Shown piece by piece: positions 42,928 to 51,905 of a stretch of DNA of 63,287 nucleotides (the first letter of the stretch is position 1; each line of letters opens with the position of its first letter). The notes under the pieces were generated by a model. That model had not been told where the DNA came from. It worked only from the letters and a program-made list of their open reading frames with translations, and did no database searches. This DNA is from JBNRMR01 sp050942895 (GTDB lineage: Bacteria > Bacillota > Clostridia > Christensenellales > UBA1750). A program made the translations under genes and the position numbers. The DNA lies in assembly GCA_050942895.1 (NCBI GenBank), contig JBMNOE010000015.1:1-63287 (forward strand). Reading direction: 5' to 3'.

Positions 42928-43894
42928 CCAGCTCACCTGCCGTTTCCTTTATATCGCCCGGATACGCATATTCGTCGGAGCTGTTGCCCTTCCTGAGAAT
43001 ATTACGCCAGCCTGAGGAGGGTGCGGTCGCCTTGTCTTTGCTGAACCAGCCCTGAGTTAGGCGGTCCAGTATGACGGCCAACACCACCACGGAGGAGCCG
43101 CTGATAAGCCCGCGACCGATTTCTGTGCGGTTTACGGCAATGAGAACCTCGTTGCCAAGCCCCCTTGCGCCTATCATTGAACAGGTGACCACCATTGACA
43201 TGGCCATCATAAGCGTCTGGTTGACGCCGGTCATTATGGTTGGAAGGGCCTGGGGAATCTGCACCTTTATCAAAGTCTGCCATCTGGTGGAGCCGAAAGC
43301 CCGCGCTGCCTCTACGACGTCCGCGTCCACCTGGCGTATGCCGAGGCTTGTGAGACGAATCACGGGGACGATGGCGTAAACCACAGTGGCGATGACCGCC
43401 GAAGCCGAGCCCATGCCGAAGAACAGAAGGGCGGGTATCAGATATACGAATACGGGCATTGTTTGCATCGTGTCAAGAACAGGACGCACGATTTGATTAG
43501 CCCTGTCGGAGCCGGATATCAAGACACCCAATGGGAATCCCAGCGCAAGGGCGATCAGAACGCTGGCGATGACTATCGAAAGGGTCATCAGCATCAGGCT
43601 CCAAAGCCCCACAACGCCCACCAAGAACAGCAGCGTCGCATAAAGAATGCCGCTTTTCAGCTTGCCGCGCACCTTCCAGCCAAGGAAAAACACGGTGAGT
43701 ATAAAAAGCGCCCAGGGGATATGCTCCAAAAGCCAGCGTATACCGCCAACAAAGCTGATGAGCCCGCTGCCGATTATATCTTCAAAGAACCACGAACCCC
43801 TGACTGCAAACGAACGTGTCGCCTGATCGATCGCGTTCACGTCCGGTTTAAGCACAAAGGGGAATTCAAATATTGCTTTTAACGTAAAAATCAC
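42920..43894 (-). CDS. opuAB: Glycine betaine ABC transporter permease
   Basis: A 324-residue permease with six or seven membrane helices and the ProW/OpuAB loop AARAFGSTRWQTLIKVQIPQALPTI, which contacts the ATPase. The segment LDTMQTMPVFVYLIPALLFFGMG is strongly characteristic. The start is uncertain: the GTG at 43894 lies within its own ribosome-like AGAGGTG, and a later codon may be used. The hydrophilic C-terminus overlaps the start of the ATPase gene. Confidence 0.92.
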   Translation of the reverse strand: MIFTLKAIFEFPFVLKPDVNAIDQATRSFAVRGSWFFEDIIGSGLISFVGGIRWLLEHIPWALFILTVFFLGWKVRGKLKSGILYATLLFLVGVVGLWSLMLMTLSIVIASVLIALALGFPLGVLISGSDRANQIVRPVLDTMQTMPVFVYLIPALLFFGMGSASAVIATVVYAIVPVIRLTSLGIRQVDADVVEAARAFGSTRWQTLIKVQIPQALPTIMTGVNQTLMMAMSMVVTCSMIGARGLGNEVLIAVNRTEIGRGLISGSSVVVLAVILDRLTQGWFSKDKATAPSSGWRNILRKGNSSDEYAYPGDIKETAGELDG

Positions 43895-43989
43895 CTCTTA
43901 TTAGTTTGTGGGGTGTGTTGACGGCTCCGCCTTAAGACCTGCGCCCCCTCAGATACCCTCCAAATATTTATAAAAGGATATCATGGATA

Positions 43990-44082
43990 AGGGGTCAAGG
44001 GGACGAGTCTCCTTGCGGGTGCAGGGCAGAGTCCTGTGTCGGTGTTCCCCCCGAAGGCAGCGCCCTCGGAGGGAACGTATCG
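43990..44082 (+). repeat. Divergent hairpin element inside the betaine operon, copy f
   Basis: Three successive hairpins fill the gap between the binding-protein stop and the permease gene: CAAGG...CCTTG (43998-44017 region), CAGG...CCTG, and TTCCC-CCGA / TCGG-GGGAA next to the stop. The architecture follows the two-hairpin family but the sequence has drifted. The placement inside an operon could reduce permease and ATPase expression relative to the binding protein. Confidence 0.6.
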
Positions 44083-44084
44083 CT

Positions 44085-45101
44085 TTAGTTCAAAACGTTA
44101 CGAAGAGTTTCAGCCTGCTGCGCATCAAGCCATTGATCGATGAGCTGGCTGTTTTCAATCAGAAACCATTTTGCGGTTTCCTCATAGCCTGCGCCGGTTT
44201 CCTGCATGTATGCAAGGGCTTGGCTTGTCAGCGCTGAAGATGTGCGGTAGTTCTTCAGGAAATCGCAGTAATCGGGGTTGGAGGCGTAGAAGTCATTGCT
44301 TACGCAGACGGTTACCACCACCGCGGGAAAAGCTGTTTCACCTTCAAAATATCCGTTTTCATTGTAGGGCGCATCCTCAAGGAGGACAAAATCATACATG
44401 CCCAAAAGCCATGTGGGCTCCCAATAATATGCGACGATAGGCTCGCCCTTATCCCAGGCGGAAATCATTGCGGCGCTCATTGCGGCGTCGCTGCCAGGCT
44501 CAACATAGTTATACATCTCGTCAAGGCCGTAATAAGAAACCTTCCTGCGGGTGATCTCGGTGACCTCCCAGCCGGGCAGGCCGCCGAAGATGCGCCCCAT
44601 GCCTCTGTCCTCGGGATCGGGGAACAAGTGAGCGTAGTCTTTTAGATCTGCAACGCTGTTAAGACCGGGCGCAAGGGCTTCGAGGCCGCGCTCAGGGTCG
44701 CCCTCGATGACATAGCGGGGAACGTACAGCCCCTGGAAGTTGTCGTCAAAGTTGATGCTCAGCTCCTTAAGCCTTCCCTCGGCAACATCCTGCGGATATG
44801 TTGCAAGATTATCAGTCCACATCTCCATGTGAACGTCTATGCTGCCGGAGATAACACCCTCTGATGTGATGGGGGTGGAGCCGCTTATTTCATCCCAGGT
44901 GTAGCCGAATACCTCCTCGGCGATGAGACCTGCGATGGCGTTATGGATTCGAATTGAGTCCCAGCCCACGTCGGCAAATGTAAGATGCGTTTTCTCATTT
45001 GGCGCGCCTTGATCCCCCTGGGATCTGTCTGCCGTCGGAGCGGAGCAGCCGGATATGATTATCAGCGATGCGACAATCAGAACAAAGATAGTTTTTTTCA
45101 T
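44085..45101 (-). CDS. opuAC: Glycine betaine substrate-binding lipoprotein
   Basis: A 338-residue lipoprotein with a signal peptide ending in the lipobox IISGC (Cys19). The mature part belongs to the ProX/OpuAC-type substrate-binding family: FADVGWDSIRIHNAIAGLI, EMWTDNLATYP, PIVAYYWEPTWLLGMYD. Trp and Tyr residues in these segments are the kind that cage the betaine trimethylammonium group. The gene is the first of the betaine operon. The 446 bp upstream hold a TTGACA-type -35 and an inverted repeat that may be the operator of the divergently placed regulator. Confidence 0.93.
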   Translation of the reverse strand: MKKTIFVLIVASLIIISGCSAPTADRSQGDQGAPNEKTHLTFADVGWDSIRIHNAIAGLIAEEVFGYTWDEISGSTPITSEGVISGSIDVHMEMWTDNLATYPQDVAEGRLKELSINFDDNFQGLYVPRYVIEGDPERGLEALAPGLNSVADLKDYAHLFPDPEDRGMGRIFGGLPGWEVTEITRRKVSYYGLDEMYNYVEPGSDAAMSAAMISAWDKGEPIVAYYWEPTWLLGMYDFVLLEDAPYNENGYFEGETAFPAVVVTVCVSNDFYASNPDYCDFLKNYRTSSALTSQALAYMQETGAGYEETAKWFLIENSQLIDQWLDAQQAETLRNVLN

Positions 45102-45148
45102 TAAAGTTCTCCCTTCCTAAATAGATTCAAAGGACAAAATCCCTTGGA

Positions 45149-45190
45149 AGTGACAACCTCAGGGTAACATAAGGTTGTCTGATTTGTCAA
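45149..45190 (-). promoter_or_regulatory. Candidate BusR operator and -35 of the betaine operon
   Basis: An inverted repeat has perfect 8-bp arms, GACAACCT (45152-45159) and AGGTTGTC (45172-45179), with an outer AGTGACA on one side and TGTCTGA on the other. That is close to the bipartite AGTGACA...TGTCACT motif of BusR. It adjoins TTGACA at 45185-45190 on the minus strand, about 50-90 bp upstream of the lipoprotein gene. No T run follows, so a terminator is unlikely. The rest of the 446-bp gap (to 45547) is A/T-rich with nothing else recognised. Confidence 0.55.
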
Positions 45191-45547
45191 ACGATTTTTT
45201 GTAAATTTTATGGGCTCAGCTTTCAAATTTATCGAACAGGATGCCGCTGGAGAGGAGTATTTTGGCGAATGATCAAGAAAATGATCCCGCAGAAAGAATA
45301 TTTTGGGGGATAAATGCCGCATAAGCTTATATCGCGGGATATTTTAGCTAGTTTTGCTCTATATGGTTTAAGAATAAATATGATTATTTTTATAAAATTA
45401 TTTATAGAATTACATGAGTTTGCGGGTACTTGATGCAGCCACGCAAGGGGAACCAACCTGTGACGGCACAAAAAACGCGGATGCTTTTTGCGCCCGCGCT
45501 CTTTCGTTATACTTTGCTTTTTTAAAACGCTTTGGGGATAAATCTTG

Positions 45548-46189
45548 TCAGGAATGGTTTTTTCCGGCGGCCTCGCTCACAAATGCGGAAACCTCCGACA
45601 GATCCAATATGTCGCAAACAATGATGAGGGTGTCATCCGACCGGAGCTGAACATCCGATTTCGGCGAGAGGATGACCTCGCCCTCTCTGCGGATGGCGGC
45701 GATGGTGGCGCCGGTATGTTTTCTGAAGGCAGTCTCCTCAATGGTCATGCCGCTGATCCTCGCACCGGATGGAATGGTGAACTCATAGGTCTGCATGACG
45801 TCGCTATAGCGGAAGCGCTCGGCCATATCGCTCAGCTTTGTGATCATGTCGTCGATCTGGGCATCCAAAGCTTTGCGCTGGTCAACAGCCTTTTTAAGGC
45901 TGGTTTTAAGGTCGCGCATGCTCATTGAACGGCCGTATTGCTTCAGATATAGGGCGGCCTGCTGGCGGGAGACGACGACAGCTCCCACCTTGGGCTTTAT
46001 CTCGATGACGCCCATTTCCGCCAAAAGCCCCAGCGCACGGCGTATGGTTTCGCTGGAAACATTGTACTGCGAGCTCATCAGCGACCGGCCGCTGAAACGC
46101 TGGCCTTCGCGCAGGTCCCCCGTGGCGATTTTCCCCGCAATGTCCCTGGCCACCTGCAAATAGGCGGGGGGCCGCAAAGTTCTCTTCAT
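45548..46189 (-). CDS. BusR-like GntR/RCK_C regulator, probably c-di-AMP responsive
   Basis: A 213-residue regulator. Residues 1-75 are a GntR-type winged helix (LQVARDIAGKIATGDLREGQ, NVSSETIRRALGLLAEMGV). A coiled segment (about 90-125) leads to an RCK_C (TrkA_C) domain (about 130-205: SGMTIEETAFRKHTGATIAAIRREGEVI, DTLIIVCD). This domain order is that of BusR, which represses the betaine transporter busAB when bound to c-di-AMP in lactic streptococci. Its position directly upstream of a betaine transporter agrees. The start has an AGGATAGAAG site. Confidence 0.85.
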   Translation of the reverse strand: MKRTLRPPAYLQVARDIAGKIATGDLREGQRFSGRSLMSSQYNVSSETIRRALGLLAEMGVIEIKPKVGAVVVSRQQAALYLKQYGRSMSMRDLKTSLKKAVDQRKALDAQIDDMITKLSDMAERFRYSDVMQTYEFTIPSGARISGMTIEETAFRKHTGATIAAIRREGEVILSPKSDVQLRSDDTLIIVCDILDLSEVSAFVSEAAGKNHS

Positions 46190-46340
46190 ATACTTCTATC
46201 CTTTTGTGTTTATTTTGGGCGAATAAAAGCTCGCTTTGGCTATATCTACATTATGCCAGAAAACCCACGAAAAGAAAAGAGCCCTTATGACAGCGTAAAT
46301 TGTGCGATTATAAATCAGGGAGAATGATATCGTTTATGGA

Positions 46341-47253
46341 TCAACCGCGCTTCAGGGCCGTAAAGCCAAGCTTCATTGTTTCGCCCTCAAAGTAAGCGTA
46401 GACTACTGCGCTGTTATATTCGCTTTGAAGGTGTGGTGAGTCCCAGACTTTTTTAGGCGCGTAATCGACGTAGATTCCGTTTATTATGGGCGGTTCGTTT
46501 GTGGCGGCGTTGAAGCAGAACATATCGCCGGTCAGAGCGCCTTTGTAATATATGGTGTGCCATCCCGGTACAGCGGCATCGTTCAAAGTGAGCTGCGGTG
46601 CCAATGTTCCCTGCTTGAACTCATCATAAGAGCCGTCGGCTCTGCGGCCGCCTTTATTATGATAGGCGCATATGGGCCCGTGCAGCGTGTGAGCCGCCCT
46701 CGCGGATGAAGCCCTTTTTAATACGTTCAATCATATATTCCTTGAAATAACGCAGCCATTTTTGGTAATGATCACGGCATTATATTGCTTGCCGTCCTTG
46801 AAGTAGCCGCGCCCTTCGGGGCCTTGGTCATTCTGGCCATCGCTTTGCTGTGAGCCGCGGAACGCATACCAGTAGTGGCTGCCCTTGTGGAACCAGTACC
46901 CCCGCTGCTGCCGCCGCGCCCGCTGTCAGGATAGATTCTATCCTTATATTCGGGCAGTTCCATGAATATCTTTGGGGATATAAGCGCGCCGGCCTTGAAG
47001 TTTAAATCGTGATTTTCGCTTCCCGTCATTCACCACGTGCTCTGGCGCGCAAGGTGGATATCGTTTTTATGCAGCACGCATTCCCAAAGGCGGGCAAGAA
47101 GCGCATCATGGCCTGGTTGGTCAACAGGCTTCACTTGCCTTGTAAGCCGTATCTGAGACACAGGTCATCGCTATCTTAGGTGAAGGCTAAGAGGAGCTCC
47201 CCTTTTAAGGCGTCTATGACTCGTTTGTCGATTAGCTTGTCAGTTATCATTTT
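46341..47253 (-). pseudogene. Broken large glycan-active-like protein of sugar locus 2
   Basis: Fragments in several frames form one decayed gene. It starts at 47253 (MQKMITDKLIDKRVIDALKG, with an AAGGGAG site). It continues as DALLARLWECVLHKNDIHLA, then SENHDLNFKAGALISPKIFM after an in-frame stop, then GYWFHKGSHYWYAFRGS, WLRYFKEYMIERIKKGF, and ends in the 46341-46730 frame (PGWHTIYYKGALTGDMFCFN, FEGETMKLGFTALKRG). The SENHDLN and YFKEYM pieces resemble an uncharacterised family of large helical-toroid proteins found near sugar transporters. The family was not named with certainty. Stops, frameshifts and deletions show it is dead. Confidence 0.6.
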
Positions 47254-47260
47254 TTGCATC

Positions 47261-48160
47261 TTATGCTCCCTTATTATTGCTGTTTTGCTGGTTGCGCTTT
47301 TCCATTTTTATATATTCCGTCGGGGTTAAGTTCTCGTATCGAAGGAAGGATCTGCAAAGGGTTTCAGCGCTTCCATAGCCCGCTGCTGCCGCGACGTTTG
47401 CAATTTCCGCCCCTGGCCTGAGGAGCTTTTTTGCCTGGCTTATGGGCGTGCGGCTGAGATATTCTGCAAAGTTGATGCCCGCCGAGAGCAATTTCCAGTT
47501 GTTTTTATTTTCAAACATCGTAAGTCTTTTGTACAACTCAAGGCAGCTCTCTTTAACGCCTGAGCCCAGCCCGGCGGTCACCCGCAGCAAAGTTTCAAAA
47601 AGCAACTGAGCCATATGAAATTGCTCAGACTGGGTAAGATCGCGCTTCTGGTTCTCGGCCATTATCTCGTTTGCAAGCCTGCCCGCCACCTGAGCGTCTC
47701 CAAGTTTGATGCTCTTGATGAGCTGTATTTCCCAGTCTATAGGGTAAAAATAGCTCCACGGATTGGCAAGTCCCTCCAGGCCGCCCGGATGATTTTCGCA
47801 TAATAGCAGGATCTGCTTATGTTCAGCACTCCGTATTCGTTTTTACCATAGGATATAACCCACTTCGTTGCCTGCGGGAAGCTCTGCCGGCATCCTGTCC
47901 AGCTTTGTTTGAGTCGTCAGGTGAGCCTTCTTCACGCTTTATTATGGCCATCAGATCGCTGTGATGGGCCGCTTAGCGCCCATTGCACCTGCGCCCGGAC
48001 TTCGCCGCTAAGGCCCCGCATGATGACAACCTGATAGAGCATATTTCTTTTTATTTCTTCGTTTTGATAGGTGAGACGCACAAGGAAATTCACCAGCACA
48101 AAGTTGCACGGTCATAAAAGAGTTGCTATCGATATGAAGGCGGCAAACTCACTTATATCA
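47261..48160 (-). pseudogene. Broken AraC-family regulator of sugar locus 2
   Basis: The readable C-terminal part (47261-47689) carries a middle region (SEQFHMAQLLFETLLR) and a second helix-turn-helix (IANVAAAAGYGSAETLCRSF, TPTEYIKMEKR). The first helix-turn-helix is missing: NNWKLLSAG runs straight into INFAEYLSRTPIS. Upstream frames hold NMLYQVVIMRGLSGEVRAQV and GGLEGLANPWSYFYPIDWE, typical of the sensory part of large AraC regulators, interrupted by stops. This mirrors the broken AraC gene of locus 1. Confidence 0.7.
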
Positions 48161-48164
48161 TGGT

Positions 48165-48720
48165 TCAAAAGTTGATTATATCCTCCATAGACTCAGGCAT
48201 GTCAGGCCCCAGCTTTTCCATCCAGTCCCAGCGCACAGGCATAGCGATGTCTGCGGCCCAATATTCAGATACATCGGGGCTTACGCTTTCCATCAGGCCG
48301 GTAATCCAATATGTGCGGCTGTCCACGGGGTTTCTTAGATCTGTGAACATAAAGGTATAGTGTGTGCTAAAGTTGCGGGTCTCTGGCAGATCCAGCTCTG
48401 AGGCCAGCCTTGGCGGCGCAGCCATATAGTAATCGCCCTGGGTGAGCGCTTCAAAGTCCAGCTCAAGATGATATTCTGATATTCATCCAGCAGCTTTTCC
48501 TTGAACATCTCCCAGATAATGGTTCCTCCTCTGTCAAAGAAGGAAATATGTGCGCAATTGTCTATGACAAGGCATGTGAGGGTAGCCACTTCGTGTGGCC
48601 TGTTGGGACGCTGTTGCGGTCGGATTGCCGGCGCAACCGACCAAAATCGCCGGAGACACAAGGCAGACAAATGTCACACGCAGATATTGTTTTTAGCTTC
48701 GTTTTGTTTTCCCTTCTCTT
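48165..48720 (-). pseudogene. Broken sugar-binding lipoprotein of sugar locus 2
   Basis: Near 48640 a frame reads FVCLVSPAILVGCAGNPTAT, a lipoprotein signal and lipobox, preceded in another frame by KLKTIS, the start of a typical signal peptide. Later frames give TIIWEMFKEKLLDEYQ and TQGDYYMAAPPRL, then RTYWITGLMESVSPDV, VRWDWMEKLGPDMPESM and a stop at 48165. The parts are in different frames. I assign it as the solute-binding protein of the dead transporter by position and lipobox only. Confidence 0.5.
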
Positions 48721-48834
48721 GGTATTATTGTGCATATTATTTTCATATAGTGGCGCGAAATGAGAAAGAATTCCGCGCAAACCGATGACGGCATCATGAA
48801 GCTGCCGTGGCATATAATGCAGTAGGCAGGTACA

Positions 48835-49250
48835 TCAGCCCTTCAAAGAGCCGACCATTATGCCCTTTACAAAGAGTTCCTGCAAAAAAGGATATATCAT
48901 GAGGATGGACGCCGTGTCGACCATCATTTTGTCGTCAGCCAGCCCCCCTTTTAATATAGCTGCAAAGGCTGGTAGGTACGGTCCGGCAGGTAAAGCGCAG
49001 CGTGTTGATCATTAGGCGCGAAAAATACATGCTGTTTATAAAGCGGTAAGAGTGCTTAAGCCCAACCCATTTGACATTTGCTCCGAAGAATCCGGCTGCC
49101 GGCCTATAGCCCTGAAAGGCAACAACCAGGCCGAGCATGGCCATATAGCTGAAAACAAAATAAGCACAGGGTGGTAGCATGAGGGAATATAGCTGAGCGC
49201 TTTCCTTTATGTCTCGTGCGCCGCACCTTTTTCTGCGCGGCATTTTTACA
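48835..49250 (-). pseudogene. Deletion fusion of LplB and LplC sugar permeases
   Basis: The N-terminal part is LplB-like: LYSLMLPPCAYFVFSYMAML, NVKWVGLKHSYRF, YFSRLMINTLRF. Right after this (about 49000) the sequence becomes the C-terminus of an LplC-type permease, LYLPDRTYQPLQ, and after a frameshift DKMMVDTASILMIYPFLQELF and VKGIMVGSLKG at the stop. About two thirds of each permease is missing. The event is the same kind as in locus 1: a deletion joined lplB to a downstream gene of the same operon. Confidence 0.8.
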
Positions 49251-49678
49251 CGGGACACCAAGCAGCCCATGGGCGGCGTTATGTTTTTTTGTGGGACAAA
49301 TCTTTCATCATCGGTAGCGCTTTTTATTTATTCTTGTGTTATAAAGCAAACAAATCATACCATAGCATTGTTAAGCGCACAATAAGCGACAATCTGCAAG
49401 CTAAGTTTTGCGCAAGAAAAGTGAACTTTGCTTGAATGAAGTATATAATCGCTTTTTAAGGATGCTAAAATAAGGCATTTTTATGATTGGATAGCATGTC
49501 ACTTAAAGCGATTGTTATTTCTGCGCCATTGATGTAAAATAACGGGGGGAAGCCTGATGTAAGAATGCGAAAAAACGCAGGCAAAAGGAATGAATGCCGC
49601 AGAAAAGCCGGGGCAGCGCGATGTATTTTTCCGTTTTTCATTTATCAAAAGATTTCTGCGGTGGCGGGAGATATTAAA

Positions 49679-51064
49679 ATGCAAGAAAATATCCTAAAAG
49701 GCGGAACGGGTCGGACCGAAAACAACGGGCCGCTTTTGTTTTCAAACGCGGCTTTAAGGGCACTGATCATTCCACTGATAATTGAGCAGATACTGGCGAT
49801 AACCATCGGCATGGCGGACACCATGATGGTCTCATATGTGGGCGAGGCGGCGGTGTCCGGCGTTTCGCTGGTGGACTCGATAAACGTGGTGCTCATACAG
49901 GTGTTTTCGGCTATGGCAATCGGCGGATCGATAGTCGCATCCCAGTATCTGGGCAAGGACGATCCTGTCAACGCCCGAGGCGCGGCCCGGCAGCTTATCT
50001 ACTCATCCACGGGCATCGCGCTGATAATAACCGCCCTGGCCATGCCCTTCAGCAGCCAGATATTAGGCGCGATCTACGGCAACATCGAAGCGGATGTCAT
50101 GGAAAACGCCCAAAAGTATTTCGCGCTGTCGGTGGCCTCCTATCCCTTTTTGGCCCTGACGAATGCCGGCACATCCATTTACCGGGTGGTGGGCAAGAGC
50201 AGGATCACCATGTATGTTTCCGTTGTGATGAACGTGGTGCATATTATCGGCAATGTAATAGCCATATACATGCTTGACTGGGGCGCCATGGGGGCGGGCG
50301 TTTCAACCCTTATCACCAGAATCACCGGTGCGGCCATAGTTGTTTTGCTGCTGAGAAGGCCCGGTCAGGTGATGTTTATGGACAAGCTGTACAGGGTTAA
50401 GCTTGAGTTTAAGATGATAAAGCAGCTCATGCGAATGGGCATTCCCAATGCCCTTGAAAACAGCCTTTTCCATGTGGGAAGGCTCATCATCTCCACGCTG
50501 GTTTCTTCCCTGGGGACGACAGCCATCGCCGCTAACGCCGTATGCTCTCAGGTGTCCAACATGGTGAACGTGGTCGGAAACGGAATAGGCGCGGGAATTC
50601 TCACCGTCATAAGCAGATGCGTGGGCGCGGGCGATTACAGGCAGACGAAATATTATGTGAAAAAGCTGGTGCTGCTGGCTTACGCCGCCGCGGTAGTGAT
50701 GGATATATTGATGCTTGCGTTCAACAAGCAGATCATATCCCTGTATGGGCTTAGCCATGAGGGCAGAGCCATGGCCCAGGAGATAATCATTTACATACTG
50801 ATAGCAAATGTGTTATTCTGGGTACCATCGTTCCCCTTCGCCAATGTTCTCAGGGGCGCGGGCGACGTTAAGTACACGATGTATGTGTCATTCATTTCAA
50901 TGTTCGCCTTCAGAGTCGGCCTGTGCTATTTCTTCGTTCTGTCGATGGATCTGGGGCTGCTGGGCGTTTATCTTGGAATGATCGCTGACTGGGCCTTCAG
51001 GGGGATATTCTTCGCCGCAAGATATTTCAGCGGGAAGTGGATGGGCAAAAAGGTCATAGATTAA
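49679..51064 (+). CDS. MATE-family multidrug/Na+ antiporter
   Basis: A 461-residue transporter with twelve predicted membrane helices. Both halves carry MATE segments: IIPLIIEQILAITIGMADTMMVSYVGEAAVSGVS in the first and PNALENSLFHVGRLIISTLV with IAANAVCSQVSNM in the second. MATE proteins export cationic compounds in exchange for Na+ or H+. The open frame begins earlier, but ATG 49679 follows CGGGAGAT. The next gene, an SDR, starts 18 bp after its stop. Confidence 0.93.
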   Translation: MQENILKGGTGRTENNGPLLFSNAALRALIIPLIIEQILAITIGMADTMMVSYVGEAAVSGVSLVDSINVVLIQVFSAMAIGGSIVASQYLGKDDPVNARGAARQLIYSSTGIALIITALAMPFSSQILGAIYGNIEADVMENAQKYFALSVASYPFLALTNAGTSIYRVVGKSRITMYVSVVMNVVHIIGNVIAIYMLDWGAMGAGVSTLITRITGAAIVVLLLRRPGQVMFMDKLYRVKLEFKMIKQLMRMGIPNALENSLFHVGRLIISTLVSSLGTTAIAANAVCSQVSNMVNVVGNGIGAGILTVISRCVGAGDYRQTKYYVKKLVLLAYAAAVVMDILMLAFNKQIISLYGLSHEGRAMAQEIIIYILIANVLFWVPSFPFANVLRGAGDVKYTMYVSFISMFAFRVGLCYFFVLSMDLGLLGVYLGMIADWAFRGIFFAARYFSGKWMGKKVID

Positions 51065-51082
51065 AAACGGGGAGGCGGGGAA

Positions 51083-51862
51083 ATGGGCTTTGAAGAAAAA
51101 GTCTGCGTGATAACGGGGGGAGCCCTTGGAATCGGCGGATGCCTGGCAAGAGGTTTTGCAGCGGCGGGCGCGAAGGTGGCGTTCATCGATATCAACCGCG
51201 CTGCGGGCATTGAAAACGCGGGCCGCATAAGCGGTCTTGGCGGGGACGCTTTCTTCTTTCATGGTGATGTCGGGCTTGAGGAAGATTTAACTCGCTTTGC
51301 GGACTTCGTTACAGAGAAATTCGGCGGGGTGGATATACTCATTAACAATGCCTGCCTGAGCCGCAAGGGCCTGCTGACCGGCTGCGGGTATGATGACTTT
51401 GATTATGTGCTGAGGGTGGGCGTTTTGGCGCCGTATATGCTGACGAAGCTGTTCATGCCTCGCTTTTTGCCTGGGGCCAGCGTCTTGAACATCTCCTCCA
51501 CCAGGGCTTTTATGTCGCAAAGAGACACCGAAAGCTACAGCGCCGCCAAGGGCGGAATAAGCGCGCTGACCCACGCTATGGCCGCAAGCCTTGCGGGAAA
51601 AGTGCGGGTGAATGCCATCGCTCCGGGGTGGATCGACACCGGAGCATACCAGAAAGAAGGCTCTGTCTCCCGGCACAGCGACGCCGACAAGGCCCAGCAC
51701 ACCAGCGGCAGAGTGGGGGAGCCGGAGGATATTTTAAGGGCCGCCATGTTCCTTTGCAGCAAAGAAAACAGCTTCATAAACGGCCAGTGCCTGTCTGTGG
51801 ACGGGGGCATGACAAAGCTTATGATATACACCGATGATTATGGCTGGAAATATAATGTATAA
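51083..51862 (+). CDS. Short-chain dehydrogenase/reductase
   Basis: A 259-residue classical SDR. The NAD(P) site is TGGALGIGG with Asp37 after the second strand (AFIDIN), suggesting NAD. The catalytic Ser lies in NISSTRAF and the Tyr-x3-Lys in YSAAKGG. The usual NNAG is NNAC. The C-terminal INGQCLSVDGGM is typical. The substrate is unknown, perhaps a sugar or polyol. The start has GGGGAGGCGGGG. The gene is downstream of and close to the MATE gene. Confidence 0.92.
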   Translation: MGFEEKVCVITGGALGIGGCLARGFAAAGAKVAFIDINRAAGIENAGRISGLGGDAFFFHGDVGLEEDLTRFADFVTEKFGGVDILINNACLSRKGLLTGCGYDDFDYVLRVGVLAPYMLTKLFMPRFLPGASVLNISSTRAFMSQRDTESYSAAKGGISALTHAMAASLAGKVRVNAIAPGWIDTGAYQKEGSVSRHSDADKAQHTSGRVGEPEDILRAAMFLCSKENSFINGQCLSVDGGMTKLMIYTDDYGWKYNV

Positions 51863-51905
51863 CAGGGGCTCCTGTGAAAACACTTGAGATAACGGGGGAA
51901 AATAT

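Noticed and set aside
45149..45182. Inverted repeat upstream of the betaine lipoprotein gene as a terminator
   Set aside because: No T run follows on either strand and it adjoins a -35 hexamer, so an operator is more likely.
48501..48788. 95-codon plus-strand frame in the decayed locus
   Set aside because: It lies opposite a lipoprotein signal sequence on the minus strand and has no ribosome site.
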